A stretch of 64,000 nt of DNA from Rachycentron canadum. Lineage: Eukaryota; Chordata; Actinopteri; Carangiformes; Rachycentridae. Each line of letters starts with the position of its first letter. Position 1 is the stretch's first letter. This document shows, in pieces, positions 13,945-24,118 of this stretch. The stretch spans positions 9,668,816-9,732,815 of the forward strand of contig CM076660.1 in NCBI GenBank assembly GCA_038496675.1. The letters run 5' to 3'. Under the pieces are notes generated by a model. The model was given only the letters and a program-made list of their open reading frames with translations, was not told the DNA's origin and searched no databases. A program made the position numbers and the translations under genes.

Positions 13945-14165
13945 GACTACACTTTGACGATGTACTTCCAGCAGGCCTGGCGAGACAAGCGGCTGTCCTA
14001 CTCTGAGATCCCCCTCAACCTGACCTTAGATAACCGGGTGGCTGACCAGCTCTGGGTCCCCGACACCTACTTCCTCAACGACAAGAAATCGTTTGTCCAC
14101 GGTGTCACAGTGAAAAACAGAATGATCCGACTGCACCCGGATGGTACCGTGCTGTACGGTCTAAG
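13945..14165 (+). CDS. gabrb2: gabrb2 exon 4: ligand-binding domain, loop A
   Basis: This 221-bp exon, the length usual for exon 4 in this family, follows acceptor TTACAG and ends at donor AAG/GTGAGA. It starts in phase 0 with Asp-Tyr-Thr-Leu-Thr-Met-Tyr and corresponds to mature residues 56-128 plus two bases of Arg129. It carries the conserved WRDKRLSY strand, the N-glycosylation sequon NLT (Asn80), and loop A of the GABA site, WVPDTYF with Trp92 and Tyr97. The open frame running upstream from here is a pyrimidine-rich intron and is not coding. A very long pyrimidine tract precedes the acceptor (see findings). Spelling is fully conserved in type, with no stop or frameshift. Confidence 0.96.
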
Positions 14166-14361
14166 GTGAGATTCTAATCTCTTGAAATAACGCTTTTGAC
14201 TACACAAGACTAGGGGCTTAGATATTTCACGTGTGCAAACAAACAGAAAAAAACAGACCTCCCACATACTGCTACATACAGCTCCAGATAATGATAGACT
14301 ATGCTGCACAAATTGGTGTAATTTCCAGTTTGTGTTGTCAAACACTTCCCATTTAATAAAA

Positions 14362-14380
14362 TTTTTTTTTTTTTTTTTTT
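14362..14380. repeat. Poly(T) run
   Basis: 19 consecutive T about 200 bp after exon 4. Confidence 0.9.
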
Positions 14381-17300
14381 ACTTTCTATTTTCAAAATTA
14401 AACAAACAACCTGGATGAAAAGAAAAGAAAAAAAAAGATAATCAAACTTCTTCCAACTTTAATAAAACTGACCTCCCACATACAACTGCTGCATTGGAGT
14501 AATCAGTAATTAGCTCATTAGAGGCAGATGAAGAAAAGTACCGCTGTGAGGTGAAATATCACACTTGAGTGAAATTTGTAAAGTTGATTAAGTGACCGAC
14601 TTGTGTCCTCATTTCTGTGGCACTAAATTCATCTTTTCTGCTTAGACTCAGAATAATTTACTTCACCACCAAAAGTACGTAAAACTTGAAGCATCAAACA
14701 AACAACATTGACTTAAATTAAATGATTTGTTTGTATTGAACTAGCTAACCACAAATGCATCGTAGATGTTGTTTTGCTGACACGCTTACACCTACGCAGA
14801 CCACAGGAAACATCTGTAAGGTTTAAATACCCTGCACAGACACATAGGAGCATCTTGCTCTTTGCAGATCATCTGTTGAAAGACAGACACTTGCTGATAC
14901 ATACCTGCTCCACTGCCTTGATTGCCTGAATAAAAGAGTCTACTTGGGGATCCAACGGACTCATAAGAGACAGCACTTGGTAAGAGTTGTTCTTGTTATA
15001 GGTTAAGAAAGCTAAGGACCGCATTATCCACAGACGAAATGCCCCGTGTAGACTAATAGATGCTTTTACTGGTAAGGTTTATAGTCATAAATCATGATAC
15101 AAACCATCACCCACCTGGGAAAATTCAACCGCCAACATCAGTTTTCTGAAGAGCTTGGGAGCTTACAGCTTAAAAACCTTCCTGTAAATGTCACATCAGT
15201 TAGTTTAGATGCTGTTGTGATTCAGTACCACTGCTAACAGAGCACCATCTGGCCATGGTTTGTAAGCTGCACAGTTACCTTTTCTCTCCATTCCTGATGT
15301 TATTGTTCAGTTTGCAGGCACCGTTGTTGGGGATGCTTGCCCTCACACATCCCTTCAGCGGCTTAGAGAACTTTTTTCTTCTTATTCAATCATAAAATCT
15401 ATACTAACAATGACATGAACATTGACAGTTTGAATTCAAGTTTGTCAGATGATTGAAACATCATTCATCTTAATAATACATCCAACCCAAGATGAAATAA
15501 AGAGCATACGGTTGTAATTTTTACCTTCCTCTAAACATTGTGTGATGGATGAGTTTCTCAGACAACGACAGCTTTCAACATTCAGCAAGTTTCTTGACAC
15601 TTTCATATTTACAAAGACTGGGGCGCAACTTTTGCCTACTATCAGGTTTGATCTTTATCTTTGTAAATATCCTTCATGGATGCTACTTTAGTTGATATTC
15701 TAAATATCTCCCCAAGCTGAGGTATTTGCATATGTGATATGTTAATATGACACGTCCCACCTGTTTTTCAGTTGCCAAAAACAAAACCCCTATTCTACTC
15801 CATAAAATGATTGACCCATTCCACTGAGTCTCAACCTCTCAAAGTTAAGATGATGACAGTGCACTTCCGCTGATGTCTCATCAGTTCATTTTGCAAATAG
15901 GTCTCTGATGCACAAACTCTATAAAAAGTTATTGAAAACCATAACATCTTAATGGCCGTCATGGCAGCGCATTGGCACTGCTGTGGGAGAGTGAAATTAA
16001 ATAGAGAGGGTGAGAGACAATAAGACAACGAAGGAGAGAGGGAGGCGTTAAGGAGAGGATTAGAAAGAAATCTTGCTAGCATTGCTCACTTTGGTCTTCT
16101 TCATCAATGTTGTCTGTCTTCATTACTCACGCGTTGCCCCATTACGGTGTTCAGCATGTTATAATTAGTTCAGGTTACATTATGTGTCTTTCACTGCCTT
16201 CATGTCAATCAAAGAAACATCTCTGCCAAAATTTGCGTTTAAATTCAAGTAGCTCCAATTCCAGGGGAAAGGGTAAATATTTGGGGTATGTTGTGAGTGT
16301 TGGATGTCCAGCAGGAGGCAGATAAAATAAGGCAGAGGAAAGAGAAAAGTATACAGCAGAAAATCCTAAGGGCAGTTACTCGCCCTCTAAACATATTTTC
16401 TTTGATGAAAATCCCAATCTCTTTCTCTCAACAACAATCACTCACATTTATGGAACAAGTGCTATGGCCTTGAGTCATCTAAACAGCAAAAAAGAAAAAA
16501 AAAATGGTTCAGAAAGATACAGTACAGTATTATAGTCCGCTTATATTTCTCTTTAAAAAGCCATAGAATCTTTTGACGACTTTTCTGCTGAACAAAAGCA
16601 CAGTAATTGGATACTTGGGTGAGTGGTTACAATTGGCGTCACCTGAGCACGGAGTTGAATTATAACACTCACTATAATAAGCATTAAAAAGTGCAAAGTG
16701 AACTACAATTTAATTTTTTACAGTTACCTTTGTTTTTTATGTTCATTGTGGCATTTTATTGCCTGTTAAATCAGAAACCTCCTGGTAAAAACCAAATCCT
16801 CCTGCCAAACTTTACTTTGTTTTGTCATAGCCGTTCTTCCTGAATCAAAACTGGCTTGAAAGTGATTTCCAGACACTTGACTTGATGAAAAAGCAAAGCA
16901 TCACACATCAGATCCATACACACAGTAAACACAGCTTGATGGCTTTTGAAGTCGTTTGATGATGTTGTTTTTTGAGTCTTTTGCTACAGTGTAAGAAATA
17001 AAATCAGTGACATTCTTGGACATACTGTACCCTGAATAGCGTCGGTCCCCTGGGACATCAATTCGACATCTAGTCCTATAACAACTTCAGCTATTCATTT
17101 GGTAAGAATGGTGCATGATCATTCTCTCTTACTGCACTGTCACTGTGTTCATTGTTTGGAGCTTTGTACATGGACGCAGGCAAACAGAAGAAAGCTAGAG
17201 AGGCAGCAGCAGCAGATTGTGACGGTCAGATTATACTGAAATAGAACTTCAGTAGTACAAATCTTCCTTGTGTCAGGCCATTTGAGTTAAAACGGATAAC

Positions 17301-18397
17301 CTACAGTATCAACCCAACCTCTGAATCCAATATGCAAATGAAAAATCCATAATCACTTGGAATATGGGTCTGAACAGTGACACTGCAGAGAAGAAGTTAT
17401 GACACAAAGTCAGCGCAAATATTACTTTGGATCAAGTGGGATTAGATTGGAACTGGGAGAAGAAATCCATCACCCTTGACACTCAATATCATGTAAGTAG
17501 GATGACCAGATTTTGACAAATCCTAAATTGGGCCATGGGATCTTGTGTATGTCAATGAGTGCTCATAAATCCATGCAGCACATGCAGATACAGCATATTA
17601 CTGTCTCCTGAAAGCCTAATAAAAATTATGCCGCTATTTAAAATATTATGGCAATAAATTAGATTAGAGGACATGAAACTTTAATGGTCCTTGTGATGAC
17701 AGTTGGGCCATTGCAGAAACATTTAGTAAAACCAAAGACCAAAGAAAATGAAATATTAATTATAATGTGGGTTATGTGAATGATCATTCATATACTCTGA
17801 CACATCAAGGATAAATATATGAATAAAAATACACTGCATTATAAATACATATATTCAGTATTCTAACTCAGGGACAAAGTTAGGATTAATTAAATGACAT
17901 TCAAGGACAAGTTTGAAATTTAGAGGAATAAGTGATTTTAGGATAAAACTAGAGCAAAGAGGTGATTGAGCTTTGCTATGAATGGAGTTTGGAAGCAGAG
18001 GGAAACAGCTAACATTGCTCTTTCCAAAGTTAAAACATACACCTAACAAAACCTCTAAAGATTACTAATCAATATGAAGCGTCTCATTAATTTAGCCTGT
18101 ACACAAACAGAAATGTACAAACGACAATTTGTAGTTTTACAAGGAGTTGCATGTTGGAACAATTTCTAGGCAAACAACAGCCTGGCTCAGTGATTTCCTG
18201 GAGGCTAGCCATTACTGCGAGGTTGCCAGACAGCCAGTCGCGATACTGCACAGAGTTGCTGGGCAGTTGGAGAAACTGTGATTCATTGAGAAATAGTTAC
18301 AGCACCTCATTTCCTGACAGGCATCCTCAAGAAAAGCTGCGATAATATGGAAAACTGGATCATCTTTCCACTTATTGTAAAAGCCTGAACTATGATT

Positions 18398-18413
18398 CAG
18401 GTCACGTGACCTG
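18398..18413. promoter_or_regulatory. Perfect 16-bp palindrome with an extended E-box
   Basis: CAGGTCACGTGACCTG is self-complementary. Its core GTCACGTGAC (18401-18410) equals the CLEAR element bound by TFEB/MITF-type bHLH-Zip factors. It lies a few bases before the start of the dead Tc1 element, so it may belong to the element. Function is inference only. Confidence 0.4.
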
Positions 18414-18419
18414 ACAGTG

Positions 18420-19515
18420 AATGATGGCGGTTACTGCAGAGCTGTTCAAGAGAATCAGAAATGCCATTATCAAAAAGTATAACAACTCCAAAGGCTACAA
18501 GGTGATCGATCGCCAGCCATCCTTGACAATTCGTAATGTTGTCAATAAGTTTTAAAGTCACAGTCAATGGATGCTGCGGTAGAAACTCAGTGAGTGAAGT
18601 CTGTGAAGGCTAGTAAAGATTGTGGGGGGGAAAAATAAATCACCTCACAAGAAATCTAAAGAGCTTCAAGATGACCTTCAAGATGAGTAATCTGCAGTGG
18701 TGGTTTCAGCCTGCCCAAAACGCTGCACACTAAACCAAGTATGGCTCCATGGACAAGGAGGGCCACACTATTGAAAGGCAGGCACAGAAGGGCAAGAGTA
18801 ACCTTTACTAGAACTTTCATAAAAAAAACAGTAGCTTGCTGGGATGATGTGCTATGGACAGATGAAACCAAAGTAGAGCTCTGTGGGAATGCAGTGCATC
18901 AATTTGTTTATAGGTGATGAAATGAAGCTCATAAGCAAAACACATTACCTATAGTAACACACGGTGGAGAGTCAATCATGCTGTGGACCTGCTTCACGCT
19001 GCCAAAATCAGAAGATTATTGCAGCATTTTAGGGCAAAATGCTCTACCTGGTGTGACACAAAGACCCGAAGCTTGCATCCAGGACCACAGACGAATTGTT
19101 GGAAAGATAGGTGTTTAAAAGTGGCCAGCAAAAAGTCCTGACTGAAAACCTTTGGAAAAAGTTGAAATCTCATTGCATCATTGCAAAAAGGACACATGAA
19201 AGACTTTGCACGCATAGCAACAGAAGAGTGGTAAAAACTAACAGCAGACTGGTGTAAGAAGCATCTACGTGGCCACAGGAAACATTAGAAGCTGTCATTC
19301 TGCAGCCAAACATTAGTAAGGGGTGCCAATTTTGTGTCCATTGTATTATAGTTTTCTTTTGTTCAGTAACCTTGGCCTTTTTATTGAAATATTCTGACTG
19401 TGCAAAATGTGTTTTTACAAGTATTTCTGAGGATATTCTGAAATATCCTTAGAAATACTTGAAATAAATGTACTTGAAATCAAGGGGTGCCAATAATTTT
19501 GACCAGCACTATACA
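18420..19515 (+). pseudogene. Decayed Tc1/mariner-type transposon
   Basis: A dead DNA transposon on the + strand. A helix-turn-helix-like N-terminus (RIRNAIIKKYNNSKGYK) reads from 18421. Frameshifts and stops follow. The first catalytic-type Asp lies in WTDETKVEL (Asp codon 18861-18863), the GG-SIMLW motif at 18962-18986 reads GGESIMLW, and the WPAKSPD motif lies at 19122-19142, followed directly by a stop. The expected segment around the second catalytic Asp is missing or scrambled. The end is marked by GGGGTGCCAATAATTTTGAC (19484-19503), familiar as the terminal repeat of fish Tc1-like elements. No matching left terminal repeat was found. It cannot encode a working transposase. Confidence 0.8.
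19418..19461. repeat. Near-perfect 20-bp inverted repeat
   Basis: The left arm (19418-19437, starting CAAGTATTTC) and right arm (19442-19461, ending GAAATACTTG) pair over 20 bp with one mismatch (G-T, a wobble pair in RNA) around a 4-base loop CTGA. It lies in the 3' part of the dead Tc1-type element. Confidence 0.9.
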
Positions 19516-19971
19516 AGTTAAGCCTTATCAGAGTTTGCAGACGACAATGAATCAACCTGAGGCTAGACCTACGGGGTAGTGATTGCAAATTAAAGGAATC
19601 ACTTCATAATATTTTTCAGGTTTGTTTTGTTCATTAGAAACTAAAGATTTAATTGTTTTTCCATCCCTCACAACATAAGATGTATACGTACAGCCACTTC
19701 CTCTGACCTGTGAGCTGCATTGATGCAAATAATAATCTGACCATCAAGTTAATAGTTCACTTGTTACAGAAACACAATATACACACTTTAATGAGGAAAT
19801 AGTGGACACACGACTCAAATACACAAACATCAGGACGTATTGTGAAAAGGAGAATCTTTTCATTGAGGCTGTTTATTGGAAAAGTAATTGGATGCAGTGA
19901 GTCCATAGATGCTGATAATAGAGGAAGCCACACACAGAATATGCAAACAGCAGTTGCATTTTCTCTCTCTT

Positions 19972-19997
19972 ACACACACACACAAACACACACACAC
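19972..19997. repeat. (CA)n microsatellite
   Basis: CA repeat with one AAA interruption. Confidence 0.85.
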
Positions 19998-20787
19998 TTA
20001 CTGTTTTTGCCACTGAACTGCCAGTTCATCCCAGACATTCATTATGGTGGTGAAAAGGCAAACAGCATCAACACTTTTCGTGGGGTGGTATGCATTCATT
20101 TGCACACATCTGTTGACAGCCAAACTAGTGTCCTTTCTCCACATACCTCGTACCACCCCCACACACTGATCAACAAAAAAGAACATTTTAAGGGCATTCT
20201 TTTAGCTGTGAATAAACAGCGGCAAGTAGCAGAAATTGACTTCGGGAAAAAGGATAATGACAATTTAAAAGGAAATCTCAACAAACAACAAAAGTGTCTG
20301 TGCGAGTGCATTTTGCAGGCATGTCAAGCCGAAGAAAGCACATCTGAAGGGAGGTCTTGCCATTGTTCTTTATCAGGGTTATTTACTGAGGGATAGGCCA
20401 GAATGTTAGTGTGTCTCTCGCTGAGGATTCACGAGCACAAAAGGGACTAGAGCTTTTTTTGTTTTGTTTGTTTTTTTTGATAATGAAGTAGATAAATTAG
20501 CACACACAGGTAATCTACGACTTCCACAAACAATGTCAGGGCGAAAAAATATTTTACACTAAATATCCAACATATTATATGTAGTGATTTGATTCTGTCG
20601 GCATCCCACTCCCATTGTTTTCTTTTGAGGCTGTAGGCGGCAGCAGGTAGCTACAGGGGATGAGAGCTCTCCAAATTCTGTCATAATGTTAAACGTCAGA
20701 TAAGGCAGCTCTGGATGTCGGACCCTGCGGGCAGTGGAAGAGGGGTAGATTTTTGATGAAAGTAAAAGTGTTAAGTATTCAGAATGA

Positions 20788-20789
20788 CC

Positions 20790-20820
<31 letters not shown>

Positions 20821-20822
20821 AC
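20788..20822. repeat. Poly(C) 19-mer joined to (AC)n
   Basis: Nineteen consecutive C followed by eight AC units. Long pure C runs are rare in vertebrate DNA and are prone to length change and assembly error. Confidence 0.95.
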
Positions 20823-21547
20823 CTCAAATTGGCACAATTACTTATCTATTCATTTTAGCATTTTAGCTCCCATTTAAATAACACATGATGGTGATGATGA
20901 TGTTTAATTTTAATATGCTGTTTTACAGTTTAATATATAATATGGCTGCAGGAAAAAAGTTGTTTTAACTGTTAGCTATTAAAGCACTCAGTCGACAATA
21001 AAATGCACACAGCCTGTATTCAGTAACTACGAGGGGTCAGGACTTCCTGTTGTCCAGATTATACAGTCACTTCCTTTGGCCAAGCCCCTGGCACGACCCA
21101 CCCAGGCCATCCAGCCTTTTAACTTTATTAACAACATAACAGAAATTGCTCATTCCCTCCCTGAGAAAGCAACTTGCAAGACAGATAAAATGTCTCCAGT
21201 CGTTGGATGTCAGGAAGCCAAGTCTTCCGCAGGACAGAATCAATAAGCCCTTTATCCACTGGTCAAAAAACCTGGCGCTAACATCTGGCTTTTTTTTTTT
21301 TTTTGTCTGTAATGGAAAAGGCTTCAATCAACAGTCCAAACCAGGTGAAAGGACTTTATCGACTTCAGCTGCGATGGGCATTAATCTGAACACAACAGCC
21401 AGGCGAACATGCTAACTTTCGCGGAGGAGACACGGCAGACTTGTTTTACCAGCATGCCCAGGAGCTTGCAGCTTGCTCTTTCTCCACTGTGTCTGTGTAT
21501 ATGTATGTGCTCTGAAACTGTAGTTGTGCGTCTCCTGTGGCAGTGTG

Positions 21548-21575
21548 AATACACCTTTTGATGAAAAGGTGTATT
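21548..21575. repeat. Perfect 12-bp inverted repeat
   Basis: Arms AATACACCTTTT (21548-21559) and AAAAGGTGTATT (21564-21575) are perfect complements around loop GATG. Confidence 0.9.
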
Positions 21576-22960
21576 AATGGCGGTAGTTTACTGTTTCTGC
21601 AATAGTAGAGCCTTTTTGTGTGAAGTTGACCGTTTGTCTGGTTGGCGCATGTCCACGCTGACCTACTGTGGTCATTTGCATTTGCATTTACGGGTGAGTT
21701 CGCCAAGCTAAAGTAGTCGGCTCGAACCCGATACCTCTGGTTGGCATGGCCGTGTGCCACTCAGAAAACAGTCAGACAATCAGAGGAGCCTGCTAAAGCT
21801 CCTGAGACGGTTTTTACTACATAAAACTATAAATATATTTTCTTATGAATGGTTTCAATTTCAAATAAAACAGCAGAATATAAAATACAGGACAGTCAAC
21901 AGATGCAGCAAAGGCAAAAGAGGGTTTCAAAATAGTAGCAGTAATGAAATTGAAAGAAAAAGGAGATTTCGGTGTTAAAGGGTATTGAATAAATGTACTC
22001 AGTTACTTTTGACTAAGCATGCAGTATGTGACCGAAATACTCAGAATTTGCTTTGGCCTGGATTCCAAGGACTGCTGGAATCCTTTAAGGCTACTTGGCC
22101 CTGATTTGACCTCACAAGTTTGATCCATCCAGGAACAGAGTCTTGATGCACCGTCTGGTAAATATGGAAGGTCACTGCAGGTGATGCAACATATGGGGCT
22201 CAGTTGGTGCAGTTGGCAGTGTCTGCAGGCAGTAACTAAGCAACGGAGGGCTACACTAAGACTGAGAGAGAAATGCGGCTGTGCATCACTTAATGGATGG
22301 GACAGGAGGGGAAGCGTGTGAGGGTAAATGGAGAGCCAGACAGCTGCAAGCAAAAGGAGGCACTTACACAGAGCGACAGCGACATAACAAACACAAGCGC
22401 ACACACGTAAACCCACACAAACATGCATAACCTTTACCTTTTCCCCACACGGTCTGTTCAAAGACTCTGCCACGGGCTCTTGTTTTCATTACTACGCCAC
22501 TGACTCCATCTTGACACAGAGATCAGAAAGTTGCCAGAAAAGTAACCATCAATTTACTCCTTGGTTAAACACTTGGAAGCCACGGAGCCCCATCACCAGC
22601 AGTAAATCCATCAGAGAGAAATACACGCTGACAAAGACAGAGAAAGAAAAGGAGAATCCATCTAAACCTCTTAGGCTCAAACAACCTTCCCGTCTCACTG
22701 TGGGGGGTGGAAACCCCTGAGATGTGTAATATGAAACAGAATGTTAATGTTAGAGCTCTTCCCTTTGAACTCATTTATTGCTATTAAAAGGTGCTGCTAT
22801 GATAGTCCCCCCTCTGTCTCAACTGACATCCTCTCATCTTTCTTGTCTTTATTTCACTTCTGTGGTCTCTTTTTCCTCGCTCCCCTCTCTTCATGCAGAT
22901 ATAGCCACAAGTCGCCATATATAAATAGCAAAATTAGCTGTTTAGTAAAATGTAATGGTT

Positions 22961-22985
22961 AAAAAAAAAAAAAAAAAAAAAAAAA
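22961..22985. repeat. Poly(A) 25-mer
   Basis: 25 consecutive A. Confidence 0.95.
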
Positions 22986-23350
22986 GGGACTTGGACAAAG
23001 TTTGGTTAAAAGCAATCAGTGTTACTGTTGCTAGGAGATGGGGTGTAAAGTTGTCAAAGTTTGGTTCTTTGCAGCGAATGTAAACAAGATATTTTTTGAA
23101 CAAACAGCCAATTAATGCTGTGGATTTTCTGGAGAGGACGATCATTTTACTTCAAAAAGTTGTTTGCCAGGGAACACGGTTTCAAAGCCAATTAGTGAGC
23201 AATGGAAGCATTTATTTCCTCTTTAGGAAACTAAACTGCGTGCTTCAAACATTTCGTTCAGACCGTAGAGTTTATTGTCTTTTAAAGAAGTAACATCGGC
23301 CAAATCAGCGCTGAAAAGTTAAAGCCAACAACTTTCCAACATTGTTTGAT

Positions 23351-23372
23351 AAAAAAAAAAAAAAAAAAAAAA
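23351..23372. repeat. Poly(A) 22-mer
   Basis: 22 consecutive A, 365 bp from the previous run. Confidence 0.95.
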
Positions 23373-23692
23373 GGTTTGGGATTGAAAGGTGTCTATGAAA
23401 AGTTAAGGAGTAAATTAGAAAAAAAAATGAATTAATTAAAAAAGTGAATGATTTAAACCCTCAAGTGCAATGATGTCAAGGTTTCATTGATATTTAGACT
23501 GAATCACGCAGATAAGCAGTTATGATATGATACATGAGGTTTAGCTTTGGACAGCTTTTGGAGCTCTGGCCATATTTGTTTTTGTGGAGGAGGCACAGAT
23601 GCTACACAACTAGCTGTTTGTTAGAGAGACACAAATGTGAGAAAATAATATGGTGAACTCATAAATAAAAATCCAAGCAACTGTGAAATAAC

Positions 23693-23715
23693 TTTTTTTT
23701 TTTTTTTTTTTTTTT
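23693..23715. repeat. Poly(T) 23-mer
   Basis: 23 consecutive T. With the two runs upstream this makes three long A/T homopolymers within 755 bp. Confidence 0.95.
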
Positions 23716-24071
23716 AGATTTATTGTTGATTTTGATTTGACCTGAAAAAACCTGGGCAGGTGTGGCCCCACCTGTGCCTATGGTGAGCTTGGATGTTGAT
23801 ACAGATGATTTACAGACAGGGTGGCTTTCAAAAAGACATTTTGAAAAACTGACCATGAAAGCTTTGTGAAAGTAAAGTCGTATTTCAGCATCATCAGTTT
23901 AAAAGCCTTCTGCCACTCATATCACATACAATATTTTGATTTGCTGTCCAATATGCAAGTACATAAATCTTAGATGGCTTGGGGTTTAGAAATGCATAGA
24001 TTATGAGATGCAAAAAAGATTGGCATCCAGTGGCTGATGGTCCGAATAATAGAATAGTTAGAGAGAGAAAG

Positions 24072-24073
<2 letters not shown>

Positions 24074-24110
<37 letters not shown>
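24074..24110. repeat. (GA)n microsatellite
   Basis: About 18 GA units within a wider purine-rich stretch (24060-24130). Confidence 0.93.
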
Positions 24111-24118
<8 letters not shown>

